This document shows, piece by piece, positions 1 to 6,150 of a stretch of DNA of 6,150 bases. The position numbers and the translations under genes are program-made. The stretch is from Pseudomonadota bacterium (GTDB taxonomy: Bacteria; Myxococcota_A; Polyangia; Polyangiales; Polyangiaceae). The stretch covers positions 1-6,150 of the forward strand of contig JAEYOT010000408.1 in NCBI GenBank assembly GCA_023411445.1, given 5' to 3'. Positions within the stretch are counted from its first letter, which is position 1. Each line of letters begins with the position of its first letter. The notes beneath the pieces were generated by a model. It worked only from the letters and a program-made list of their open reading frames with translations, was not told where the DNA came from and made no database searches.

Positions 1-1133
1 TGCCTCCCGGCCCCCCCGCGCCCCGACTGAGGCGGCGGCGACGAGGGCACAGGCGACGCGGGCGGAGGAGCGGGCGCGTCGAACGCGAGCGCGGTCGGAG
101 CGGGCTCGGTGAAGGACGGGAGCGCGACCGAAGCAGCCCAAGCGGGCGTCGCTGCGGCGACAGGAGCCACGGGCGGCGGCGGAGGCGGCGGCGTGGCCGC
201 CTTGGCAGGCACGGCGGGCTGCGCGGCGAAGGGCGGCGGCGTGATGACCGTGACGTCTTCAAACGGCTGCGTGGGGGCAGCGAGCGGTCGACCGGCGCTA
301 CCGGGAGGCGCTTGAAAGCCGCCCACCTGCGTGGCCTTCAGGTTGGGCTTGGCCGCCGGTGGGCGGGGCAGCCCGGCCGCGCCGGTAGCGCGCGGCGGAG
401 GCAAGGGCGCGGCGCGCAGATCGACCTGCAGCGGCCGCGCGGTGGGGGCCTCCTCCTGCAGGTCCGACTCGGAAACGCGAATGGATTCGCCACTATCTCG
501 CAATGGATCCGACGACTCGAAGCGCGGCAGAGGGGCCGAGTCCGCCAGGCCCACCAGCGTCGGCTTGCGGCTCACGGCCTTGACCGGGGGTGGCTCTTGG
601 CGTGGCTTGGTCGCCTCTTCCAGCCCGAAGGACGGCAGCGGGTCGCTGGCGGGCGGCGGCGAGAGCGACGGCTGGCGCGGCATGCTGCGCGCCACCTCGG
701 CCGCGACCGCCTCCGGACCGACGCGTTTTTGCAGCGTCGAGTACAGGACCGCGCGCTCGTGCCACAGCTGAACGTCGTCGGCGGAAGATCCGAGCTGAAG
801 GGCGCGTGCCAGCACCTTCTCGGCGCGCACCGCGTCGCCGCGTCGCAACAGCACTTCGCCCAAGAAGCGGAAGGCGCGCGCGTCGCGTGGATCGGCTTTG
901 CCGGCTGTGACCAGGCTGGTCTGCGCTTCTTGCAGCAAACCAGCCTCCAGGTACATGCGCCCCACGGCCAGCATCACGTTGGCGTCGCCGGAGTGCCACG
1001 TCTCGGCGCTCGCCCCCACCTCGCGGATGAGCTCGTCTCGCTTCGAGCCGCCGAGGAAGGAGCACGCGGCGATGGTCGCGTCAGCGTCCGGGTTGGCCCG
1101 CCACGAGGTCAAAAGCTCATCGAGCGCTCGCAT
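1..1133 (-). CDS. TPR-repeat protein with long Pro/Ala-rich region (C-terminus beyond left edge)
   Basis: About 377 residues are visible; the reading frame is open through the left edge, so the gene is partial only because the window ends. Residues 1-150 are compact and helical, with two TPR-like units at about 52-85 (VMLAVGRMYLEAGLLQEAQ) and 86-118 (FRFLGEVLLRRGDAVRAEK). From about residue 153 it becomes low-complexity, rich in Pro, Ala and Ser, with a run of seven prolines. Two short look-alike motifs, KPTLVG and KATQVG, lie in this tail. TPRs usually mediate protein-protein contact; the tail looks like a disordered linker to a domain outside the window. No enzyme motif or signal peptide is visible. 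I chose the ATG at 1133-1131; an upstream in-frame CTG with AAGG before it is possible, because the ATG itself has no clear Shine-Dalgarno and the nearest in-frame stop is about 33 bases upstream. It is transcribed divergently from purF. The frame choice is firm; the function is unknown. Confidence 0.85.
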   Translation of the reverse strand, partial: MRALDELLTSWRANPDADATIAACSFLGGSKRDELIREVGASAETWHSGDANVMLAVGRMYLEAGLLQEAQTSLVTAGKADPRDARAFRFLGEVLLRRGDAVRAEKVLARALQLGSSADDVQLWHERAVLYSTLQKRVGPEAVAAEVARSMPRQPSLSPPPASDPLPSFGLEEATKPRQEPPPVKAVSRKPTLVGLADSAPLPRFESSDPLRDSGESIRVSESDLQEEAPTARPLQVDLRAAPLPPPRATGAAGLPRPPAAKPNLKATQVGGFQAPPGSAGRPLAAPTQPFEDVTVITPPPFAAQPAVPAKAATPPPPPPPVAPVAAATPAWAASVALPSFTEPAPTALAFDAPAPPPASPVPSSPPPQSGRGGAGR

Positions 1134-1355
1134 CGAGCGAGCAAGAATACTCAGGTAGGGCTCGCCTTGTTACTGCCGATGGTTATTGATGAATGTCTGC
1201 CCACATGTCCCACTCAGCCGTCCAGCCAGCCCACAAATGGCACCAGCTCGGCCTAACGGCCGGGGGCAAGATGACTGGCGGCGGCCTCCTTTTCGTGGCA
1301 CCGGTGCGCCCGACGGAGCTACCCCGCCGTCCCCACGAGAGGCACCGCTAACCAG
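1134..1355. promoter_or_regulatory. Divergent intergenic spacer between TPR gene and purF
   Basis: These 222 bases must hold the promoters for the TPR gene (leftward) and purF (rightward), because both genes point away from them. The left third (about 1141-1200) is locally AT-richer than the surroundings, as expected for a promoter. I could not place a convincing -35/-10 pair for either gene. Two perfect small dyads are visible: CGGCC-TAAC-GGCCG at 1249-1262 and the 10-base palindrome GCACCGGTGC at 1298-1307. The role is inferred from gene orientation only. I recognise no purine riboswitch or PurR box. Confidence 0.5.
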
Positions 1356-2807
1356 ATGTGTGGCGTCTTCGGAATCTACGGTCACCCGGAAGCTGCAAAC
1401 CTCACTTATCTGGGGCTGCATGCCCTTCAGCACCGCGGTCAGGAGTCGGCGGGCATCGTCACCAGTGACGGCAGCCAGCTCTGCTCCGATCGCGGCATGG
1501 GCCACGTCATCGACGTGTTCCCGCCGGACCACCTGTCCAAGCTGAAGGGCGGCAACGCCATCGGCCACGTCCGCTACTCCACCGCGGGCGGCTCGTACCT
1601 CAAGAACGCGCAGCCCATCGCGGTGGACTACGCGCGAAGCTCCGTCGCCATCGCGCACAACGGCAACCTGACCAACGCCGAAGCCGTGCGCGAGAAGCTG
1701 GAGGAGCGCGGCTCGATCTTCCAGACCAGCAGCGACACGGAGACCATCGTGCACCTGGTCGCGCTGAGCGGGCAGAAGGCGCCCGAGGATCGCATCGCCG
1801 ACGCGCTGAGCCAGGTGCAAGGCGCTTACTCGTTGGTCTGCCTCACGCCGGAGTCCTTGATCGCCGTGCGCGATCCGATGGGCATCCGCCCGCTCTGCCT
1901 CGGCAAGATGCCGGACAGCGGGGCGTACGTCGTCGCCAGCGAGCCCTCGAGCTTCGACCTGATCGACGCCAAGTACGTGCGAGACATCGAGCCCGGCGAG
2001 ATGCTGGTCATCGACGCCAAGGGGCTGCGCTCGTTGCGGCCGTTCGGCGACGCGATCCGCAAGAGCTGTATCTTCGAGTACGTCTACTTCTCCCGTCCGG
2101 ACTCGATCATCGACGGCGTGAGCGTGTACGAGGCTCGTAAGAACCTCGGGCGGCAGCTGGCCCGGCTCCACGGCGTGGAGGCGGACGTAGTCATCCCGGT
2201 GCCGGACTCGGGCGTGCCGGCCACCATCGGCTACGCCGAGGAGTCCAAGGTGCCGTTCGAGCTCGGCTTGGTGCGCTCGCACTACGTCGGCCGCACCTTC
2301 ATCGAGCCACAGCAGAGCATCCGTCACTTCGGCGTGCGCCTGAAGCTGAACCCGGTGGGCGCGGCGCTGGAGGGCAAGCGCGTGGTGGTGGTGGACGACA
2401 GCATCGTGCGCGGCACCACCAGCCGCAAGATCGTGAAGATGCTGCGCGACGCCGGCGCCAAGGAGGTGCACATGCGCATCTCGAGCCCGCCCACCAAGTG
2501 GCCCTGCTACTACGGCATCGACACGCCGACGCGCGGCGAGCTGATCGCCTCGACCCACTCCGTCGAGGAGATCAACCAGTACATCACGAGCGACACGCTG
2601 GCGTACCTGCCGCTCGAGGCCATGATCGACTCGGTCGTGAAGGCGAAGATCTCGCCCAGCGGCGGCGCCCGCACGCGCCTGCCGGTGCTCCAATCGGAGA
2701 AGCCGCTGACGAAGGACTCGTTCTGCGTGGCGTGCTGGACCGGGGAATACCCCATCCAGTTCGTGCCGCACGCCCGCCAGCGGCAAATGCGCCTGCTGGA
2801 CGTCTGA
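1356..2807 (+). CDS. purF: Amidophosphoribosyltransferase (PurF)
   Basis: This 483-residue cytosolic enzyme makes 5-phosphoribosylamine from PRPP and glutamine, the committed first step of de novo purine synthesis. The N-terminal Ntn-type glutaminase domain (about 1-230) starts [10 protein letters not shown], with Cys2 as the nucleophile, then HRGQESAG (26-33), HVRYST with Arg73, HNGNL with Asn102/Gly103, and SSDTE with Asp127. The C-terminal phosphoribosyltransferase domain carries the PRPP loop [14 protein letters not shown] (343-356). Four cysteines sit where the Bacillus subtilis-type enzyme binds a 4Fe-4S cluster: C238 (SCIFEYVYF), C384 (WPCYYGID) and C457/C460 ([10 protein letters not shown]). 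That type normally has a short propeptide, but here Met directly precedes the catalytic Cys and no upstream in-frame ATG is seen. The Shine-Dalgarno candidate AGAGG (1338-1342) is rather far from the ATG (13 bases). The length is typical for the family. No other purine gene is adjacent. Confidence 0.98.
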   Translation: MCGVFGIYGHPEAANLTYLGLHALQHRGQESAGIVTSDGSQLCSDRGMGHVIDVFPPDHLSKLKGGNAIGHVRYSTAGGSYLKNAQPIAVDYARSSVAIAHNGNLTNAEAVREKLEERGSIFQTSSDTETIVHLVALSGQKAPEDRIADALSQVQGAYSLVCLTPESLIAVRDPMGIRPLCLGKMPDSGAYVVASEPSSFDLIDAKYVRDIEPGEMLVIDAKGLRSLRPFGDAIRKSCIFEYVYFSRPDSIIDGVSVYEARKNLGRQLARLHGVEADVVIPVPDSGVPATIGYAEESKVPFELGLVRSHYVGRTFIEPQQSIRHFGVRLKLNPVGAALEGKRVVVVDDSIVRGTTSRKIVKMLRDAGAKEVHMRISSPPTKWPCYYGIDTPTRGELIASTHSVEEINQYITSDTLAYLPLEAMIDSVVKAKISPSGGARTRLPVLQSEKPLTKDSFCVACWTGEYPIQFVPHARQRQMRLLDV

Positions 2808-2855
2808 TCGTCGGGCCGCGCCGTGAGCCAGCCCGCCCCACCTGCCGCGCGGCGT

Positions 2856-2863
2856 GGGAAGGG
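2856..2863 (+). promoter_or_regulatory. Shine-Dalgarno sequence of the HMG-CoA lyase gene
   Basis: GGGAAGGG lies two bases before the ATG at 2866 and 17 bases before an in-frame GTG at 2881. The spacing is short for the ATG. A second, weaker AGG (2874-2876) precedes the GTG by four bases. A perfect 10-base palindrome, GCCGCGCGGC (2844-2853), sits just upstream and could form a small hairpin next to the ribosome site. There is no T-run after it, so it is not an intrinsic terminator. Confidence 0.5.
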
Positions 2864-2865
2864 CT

Positions 2866-3798
2866 ATGCTCTTAGGTATCGTGCTCGATCGCCTCCCCGA
2901 CTCCGTCTCGATCTACGAGGTGTCCCCTCGTGACGGACTGCAGAACGAAAAGCCCCCCATCCCGCTCGAGGGCAAGCTCGAGCTGCTGAGGGCGCTCGTT
3001 CGCAGTGGGCTTCGGCGCATCGAGCTCACCAGCTTCGTCTCCCCGCGCTGGGTGCCGCAGCTGGCCGACGCGGACGAGCTGGTGAGGGCCGCCTCCATCC
3101 CGGAGGGCGTCACGGTCTCGGCCCTGGTCCCCAACGCCAAGGGCTTCGAGCGCGCGCTGGCGGCAGGTTTGCGCGAGATCGCCGTGTTCATGTCGGCCAG
3201 CGAGACGCACAACCGCAAGAACACGAACAAGAGCATCGAGCAGTCCCTGGACACGTTCGAAGAGGTGGTGCTACCGGCGCGCGAGGCAGGCCTTGCGGTG
3301 CGCGCCTACGTCAGCACCGTCTGGGGCTGCCCCTACGAGGGTGACGTGCCGCTCGAGCGCTCGCTGACCATCGCGCGACGCTTGCTTGCGCTCGGCTGCT
3401 ACCAGGTCTCGCTCGGCGACACGATCGGCGTCGGCACCCCGCTGCAGACGCGAGACATCGTGAAAGCCTTCCTGGCGGAGCTGCCCGCTTCGCAGCTGGC
3501 GCTGCACCTGCACGACACGCGCGGGACCGCGCTCGCCAACGCGCTCGTCGGGCTCGAGCTTGGCATCCGGGACTTTGACGCGTCCGTCGCGGGCATCGGC
3601 GGCTGCCCCTACGCGCCCGGCGCCGCCGGGAACCTGGCTACGGAGGATCTCGTCTACATGCTGCACGGCCTCGGCGTCTCGACCGGCGTGGATCTGGATC
3701 TGCTGATCGAAGCCGGGCGCGTGGCAGAGGCCGTGGTGGGCCGTCCGCTGCCCGGCAAGGTGCATCAAGCCGGCCCGCGCGTGCGGCGCTCGGCGTAA
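2866..3798 (+). CDS. mvaB: Hydroxymethylglutaryl-CoA lyase
   Basis: This 310-residue TIM-barrel enzyme of the DRE-TIM/HMGL-like family cleaves 3-hydroxy-3-methylglutaryl-CoA to acetoacetate and acetyl-CoA, the last step of leucine breakdown. The diagnostic residues are present: SPRDGLQNE with Arg22/Asp23, IELTSFVSPRWVPQ with Glu53, LHLHDTRG with metal-ligand His214 and His216, and the catalytic loop VAGIGGCPYA with Cys247, followed by GNLATEDLVYML. The GGCPYA loop separates HMG-CoA lyase from isopropylmalate and homocitrate synthases. The length matches bacterial relatives. The start is uncertain among GTG 2854, ATG 2866 and GTG 2881; I chose ATG 2866, although homology proper begins only around residue 10. 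It follows purF by 58 bases on the same strand with no terminator seen, so read-through is possible although the pathways are unrelated. Its stop is one base from the stop of the convergent lipoprotein gene. In myxobacteria leucine degradation supplies isovaleryl-CoA for iso-branched fatty acids, a plausible but unproven context. Confidence 0.96.
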   Translation: MLLGIVLDRLPDSVSIYEVSPRDGLQNEKPPIPLEGKLELLRALVRSGLRRIELTSFVSPRWVPQLADADELVRAASIPEGVTVSALVPNAKGFERALAAGLREIAVFMSASETHNRKNTNKSIEQSLDTFEEVVLPAREAGLAVRAYVSTVWGCPYEGDVPLERSLTIARRLLALGCYQVSLGDTIGVGTPLQTRDIVKAFLAELPASQLALHLHDTRGTALANALVGLELGIRDFDASVAGIGGCPYAPGAAGNLATEDLVYMLHGLGVSTGVDLDLLIEAGRVAEAVVGRPLPGKVHQAGPRVRRSA

Positions 3799-3799
3799 G

Positions 3800-5401
3800 C
3801 TAGCGGGGCTTGTCCTGACGCGGCGCTGCGCAGTCCAGCCGCGTGAAGAACACTTGGCGGGTGCCGCTGCTCTCGTCCGTGTACAGCACGCCGAGCCCGC
3901 CGTCGGACGACGCCGCCACGGCGGGGCCCATCGCGTCGGCCATCGTGCGCGTCAAGCGCAGGCGCTCCGAGAGCGGCGCGAGCTTCTTGTCGAACACTTG
4001 AGCGTAGAGCTGATACGGCCCATCCAGGTCGTCCGACCACACCATGACGAAGCGATCGCCGTAGGAGTAGGTGGCGTTGCCGCGCGCGTGGCGCGCTCCG
4101 CTCGTCAGCGCCACCGGCCCTAGCTCCGGCGCCCCATTGCTGTGATACACCGCACCGTAGATGGATGGCCCGACCTCCACGCTGTTGAAGCGATGGAACG
4201 TCACCACGTAGCGGTCACCGACGGCCGTCACCACCGGACCATCCGGATCCTGGAAGTCGAGCGGGGCGGGCGGAGACGGTAGCGTTAGTGAGCGCGACGT
4301 GGTCATGAAGCGAAGCCGCGTGCGATCCCCAGCATCGAGCGAGAGGAACGCCACGCCCACGCCAGTGTCCGACAGCGCCGCCGCCACGTCTTGCGCGTAC
4401 ACTCCAGACGGCGATAGTCGCTCGTTGCCGCCGATCGACTCGCCGTCGAGATCCACGCGTTGCCCGAAGATGGAAGAGGAGTCCCCGCTGCCTTCGAAGC
4501 GGCGATCTTCCCAAAGTACCAGGCCTTCCGTCCCGGTCCAAAGCAGCTCCGGGCGCAGCGACATTTCAGCCGCGCTCGTGAGGCGCCGATCGTCGAACAG
4601 GCGCTGCCCGCTGCGATTCAAGACGTCGAGATAAATCTCGTAGTTGTCGTCTTGGCGCGCGTCGTAATACGCGGTGAGAAAGCGCTCACCCGTCCACACG
4701 ATGGGCCCGGCGTAGGACTCGGCGTTCACGTGCGCGACGCGCGTCGCTTCAGCGAGCGGCGCGCCGGTCGGTGAAAGGCGGCGAAACTGGTTTTGCCACG
4801 TGCCCAGGTTACTGGACAGGGTGGCGCCAAAGCCCTCGCCGTCGAACGCCAAGCCGCCGGCGTTGGCGCTCACCGCGTCGAGCGGCGAGACGCGAGTAGG
4901 CGGCAGCGGGCTCGGGCGTAGCGCGGTGCCGTCGTCGACGATGCCGTTGCAGTCGTTGTCGAACGAGTCACAGCGCTCCAAGGCTCCGGGGAAGATGTCG
5001 GGATTGCTGTCGTCGCAGTCGTCACCGCAGCCGAGCGCGGCGTTCGGGTCCGCGGAGTTACCGCGAGCGAACGAGCCGTCCCGGTCGTTGTCGACGCGAT
5101 CGTCTTCGAAGTGGCACTCGTCGTTTTGACAGCTGTCACGGGTGCAGGGGTTGCCGTCATCGCAGACGCGCTGAACCTCCAGCGAGCACAGGCCGTCCGT
5201 GCAAACCGCGACGCCGCACTCGCCCGGCCGAGGCTGGAGGCAATCGCTCGCCAGCACGCACTCCGGCACGGGCGCGGTGCCGGCCGCGCCCGCGCTGGCG
5301 CTCGCGCGGCCCGGCATCAGCTCCGAGCGGGAGCCGCAGGCCAGCGCCACGAGGGCGCCGAGGACGCTCAGCCGGCTATGGGCCATGAGCCTTACGCGCA
5401 T
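3800..5401 (-). CDS. Predicted lipoprotein: Cys-rich segment, MopE-like motif and seven-repeat putative beta-propeller
   Basis: This 533-residue exported protein has no function I can name. It begins with a basic n-region (MRVR) and a hydrophobic stretch ending LVALAC, a permissive lipobox with Cys22 as the lipidated residue. A short Ala/Gly/Ser linker leads to a Cys-rich segment (about 48-97) containing CDDGNPCTRDSCQNDECHF, a style common in secreted myxobacterial proteins. Residues 124-157 hold GCGDDCDDSNPDIFPG followed by CDSFDNDCNGIVDD, which matches the MopE-type putative metal-binding motif (Pfam Cu-binding_MopE). From about 179 to 527 I count seven degenerate repeats of about 51 residues with a recurring pattern like VWTGERFLTAYYDAR (236-250), LWTGTEGLVLWEDRR (287-301) and SYGDRFVMVWSDDLDG (446-461), which suggests a seven-bladed beta-propeller. 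The start could instead be ATG 5386 (AAGG three bases before it); ATG 5401 lies four bases after the upstream gene's stop, consistent with translational coupling. Probably outer-membrane or surface located, since residue +2 is Gly. Confidence 0.88.
   Translation of the reverse strand: MRVRLMAHSRLSVLGALVALACGSRSELMPGRASASAGAAGTAPVPECVLASDCLQPRPGECGVAVCTDGLCSLEVQRVCDDGNPCTRDSCQNDECHFEDDRVDNDRDGSFARGNSADPNAALGCGDDCDDSNPDIFPGALERCDSFDNDCNGIVDDGTALRPSPLPPTRVSPLDAVSANAGGLAFDGEGFGATLSSNLGTWQNQFRRLSPTGAPLAEATRVAHVNAESYAGPIVWTGERFLTAYYDARQDDNYEIYLDVLNRSGQRLFDDRRLTSAAEMSLRPELLWTGTEGLVLWEDRRFEGSGDSSSIFGQRVDLDGESIGGNERLSPSGVYAQDVAAALSDTGVGVAFLSLDAGDRTRLRFMTTSRSLTLPSPPAPLDFQDPDGPVVTAVGDRYVVTFHRFNSVEVGPSIYGAVYHSNGAPELGPVALTSGARHARGNATYSYGDRFVMVWSDDLDGPYQLYAQVFDKKLAPLSERLRLTRTMADAMGPAVAASSDGGLGVLYTDESSGTRQVFFTRLDCAAPRQDKPR
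4956..5031 (-). other. MopE-like Asp/Cys-rich metal-binding motif within the lipoprotein gene
   Basis: These bases encode residues of about 124-149 of the large lipoprotein: GCGDDCDDSNPDIFPG, then the spacer ALERCDSFDN; the closing DCNGIVDD continues just to the left (to about position 4931). The arrangement DCDD...N...PG...E.CD..DNDCNG.VDD is characteristic of the putative metal-binding motif named after Methylococcus MopE and common in myxobacterial secreted proteins. The motif is seen directly; metal binding, and whether the metal is calcium or copper, is inference. Confidence 0.75.
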
Positions 5402-5405
5402 GGGC

Positions 5406-5996
5406 TCAGCCACAGACACCGAAGCCTGCCACGTCCAGATCGCCGCACACGAGCCCGCCGGTACACTGAGCGGCGACGCCAGGCCTGCAGAGCACCGCGC
5501 AACGCTTACCAGCGCGCTGGCCCACGACGCACACGTGACCAGGCGCGCACCAATCGCCGCTCTCCGCCCCGCAGAGCTGCCCTTGCGTGCCGGAGCCGGC
5601 GACGAGGCAGCGCGTGCCGTAGACCTGCGCGTCGCAGCCGCTGCCCCCCGGGTGCTCCACGAACGGGTAGCAGCCGAAGCCGGGCTCACAGGTGTTGACG
5701 CCGAACGGGTCGCACTCGAGCGTCGGCGGCGGGCGCTCTTCCGGCGGACACCCGCCTTCGATCGGCATGGGCTCCATGCTCGAGGCGCCGCCAGTGGGAC
5801 GCCCGGCGCTGCTCGCGCCCCCGCGGCCCGCGCTGCTCCCCCCAAAGGAGGGCGTGCCACCGAGCCCGGCTTGCCCGGTACCCGATACGTTCTCCTCTCC
5901 GTCCATGTAGTGCGTCGTGGTGCCGCCGCAGCCGGACGCCAGACAAAGCACCAGCGCGCCAGCACCCACCCCGAACGCGGTCCTGCACCCAAACAT
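5406..5996 (-). CDS. Small Cys-rich lipoprotein with Gly/Ser linker
   Basis: This 196-residue predicted lipoprotein belongs to no family I recognise. The N-terminus has Arg5, then a hydrophobic core and LCLASGCGG, giving Cys23 as the lipidation site with Gly at +2, so outer-membrane placement is likely. Residues 38-72 form a Gly/Ser/Ala-rich linker (GTGQAGLGGTPSFGGSS). Residues 83-195 contain 14 cysteines at 83, 95, 103, 109, 121, 130, 142, 150, 156, 166, 170, 178, 184 and 195, enough for seven disulfides, including a CDPFGVNTCEPGFGCYPF segment. I chose ATG 5996 because the signal peptide begins there; the frame also opens at a TTG at 6056, which would bury the signal peptide behind 20 extra residues. 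No strong Shine-Dalgarno is visible. The stop is four bases before the start of the large lipoprotein gene on the same strand, so the two are almost certainly cotranscribed. A structural or adhesive surface role is a guess. Confidence 0.85.
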   Translation of the reverse strand: MFGCRTAFGVGAGALVLCLASGCGGTTTHYMDGEENVSGTGQAGLGGTPSFGGSSAGRGGASSAGRPTGGASSMEPMPIEGGCPPEERPPPTLECDPFGVNTCEPGFGCYPFVEHPGGSGCDAQVYGTRCLVAGSGTQGQLCGAESGDWCAPGHVCVVGQRAGKRCAVLCRPGVAAQCTGGLVCGDLDVAGFGVCG

Positions 5997-6096
5997 GACG
6001 GCGTTAACATAGCCCGGACAGCGCAACTTTCCAGCGCCGGGGCGTTTTGTGGACAAGCCCTTGGGAAAACGCGAAAGGCGACGCTAAAAGAGGCGG
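5997..6096. promoter_or_regulatory. Divergent spacer between the lipoprotein operon and the right-edge gene
   Basis: These 100 bases separate two outward-pointing genes and should carry promoters for both. They are less GC-rich than the flanking coding sequence. TATGTT, read on the minus strand at 6011-6006, resembles a -10 box but has no matching -35 at normal spacing. TTGGGA (6061-6066) and TAAAAG (6085-6090) on the plus strand have an 18-base spacing but would leave only about six bases before the ATG. Neither is convincing. The inverted repeat at 6042-6072 is listed separately. Confidence 0.45.
6042..6072. repeat. Inverted repeat GCGTTTT...AAAACGC with inner dyad
   Basis: The arms GCGTTTT (6042-6048) and AAAACGC (6066-6072) are perfect reverse complements separated by 17 bases. 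Inside lies a second dyad, CAAG-CC-CTTG (6054-6063). The structure sits between the two divergent start codons, where an operator shared by both promoters would be expected. It could also be an RNA hairpin in the leader of either gene. The repeat is seen directly; binding by a regulator is inference. Confidence 0.5.
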
Positions 6097-6150
6097 ATGC
6101 GACTGAGCGGCCCCGTGCTCCTTGCCTTCTGGCTCACCGCAGGGTGCGCC
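6097..6150 (+). CDS. N-terminus of a predicted lipoprotein (runs off right edge)
   Basis: Only 18 codons are visible: MRLSGPVLLAFWLTAGCA. They form a short basic start (Arg2), a hydrophobic core and the lipobox LTAGC with Cys17, a standard signal-peptidase II signal. GAGG (6090-6093) lies three bases before the ATG, within the purine-rich AAAAGAGGCGG, and serves as a plausible Shine-Dalgarno. It is divergent from the two-gene lipoprotein unit, which makes a third exported lipoprotein in a row. The product cannot be identified from so little sequence, and the gene call itself rests on the signal peptide and ribosome site. Confidence 0.62.
   Translation, partial: MRLSGPVLLAFWLTAGCA

Noticed and set aside
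160..260. GGC-rich tract that looks like a simple repeat
   Set aside because: It reads as the poly-Pro/Ala part of the TPR protein on the minus strand and shows no perfect long repeat unit.
493..1065. 190-codon minus-strand frame within the TPR gene
   Set aside because: It is a frame-shifted shadow of the TPR protein with an Arg-rich, motif-free translation.
312..1256. 314-codon plus-strand open frame over the TPR gene
   Set aside because: It overlaps the minus-strand TPR frame, and its Arg/Gln/Gly-rich translation has no domain. The opposite frame has clear TPR units.
1170..2786. 538-codon open frame on the minus strand opposite purF
   Set aside because: It is an antisense shadow of purF caused by high GC. 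The translation is rich in Arg, His, Val and Ala without a recognisable motif, while the plus strand encodes an unmistakable PurF.
2808..2865. Possible terminator between purF and the HMG-CoA lyase gene
   Set aside because: There is a GC palindrome (2844-2853) but no T-run, and it abuts the ribosome site of the next gene.
2872..3768. Minus-strand open frames opposite the HMG-CoA lyase gene
   Set aside because: These are GC-driven shadows; the plus strand carries all the catalytic motifs.
5111..5698. 195-codon plus-strand open frame over the lipoprotein genes
   Set aside because: The translation is almost entirely Arg/Ala/Gly-rich without structure, and two signal-peptide-bearing genes occupy the opposite strand.
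5402..6010. Extension of the large lipoprotein frame up to position 6010 (736 codons)
   Set aside because: The upstream part is Arg/Ala/Ser-rich noise overlapping the small lipoprotein in another frame, and the signal peptide lies at 5401, which marks the true start.

Overview
The window looks like an ordinary chromosomal segment of a very GC-rich, Gram-negative bacterium, most plausibly a myxobacterium (Myxococcota, perhaps Polyangiales). The pointers are GC-dominated third codon positions, a secreted protein carrying a MopE-type DCDD...NDCNG motif, Cys-rich lipoproteins with Gly/Ser linkers, and a TPR protein with a long Pro/Ala-rich tail. The taxonomic call is inference. I see no rRNA, tRNA, CRISPR array, insertion sequence or phage gene.

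Layout, left to right. Positions 1-1133 (minus strand) hold the N-terminal part of a TPR protein whose helical head is followed by a long low-complexity Pro/Ala-rich region running off the left edge. A 222-base divergent spacer (1134-1355) separates it from purF (1356-2807, plus), the first enzyme of de novo purine synthesis, of the four-cysteine iron-sulfur type but with no propeptide. After 58 bases comes a hydroxymethylglutaryl-CoA lyase gene (mvaB, 2866-3798, plus), which has a strong Shine-Dalgarno sequence and could be read through from purF. It ends one base away from the end of a convergent minus-strand gene.

Positions 3800-5996 are a two-gene minus-strand unit for exported proteins. 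The upstream gene (5406-5996) encodes a small lipoprotein with 14 cysteines after its lipidation site. Four bases later begins a 533-residue predicted lipoprotein (3800-5401) with a Cys-rich segment, a MopE-like metal-binding motif and about seven degenerate repeats of roughly 51 residues that suggest a beta-propeller. A 100-base spacer with an inverted repeat separates this unit from a third gene (6097 onward, plus), of which only a signal peptide and lipobox are visible.

PurF and HMG-CoA lyase are housekeeping metabolism (purine synthesis; leucine or ketone-body-type catabolism) and have no evident functional tie to the lipoproteins. The best candidates for unexplored biology are the surface lipoprotein pair and the TPR/Pro-rich protein. 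I do not see a convincing new defence, mobile or RNA-based system.
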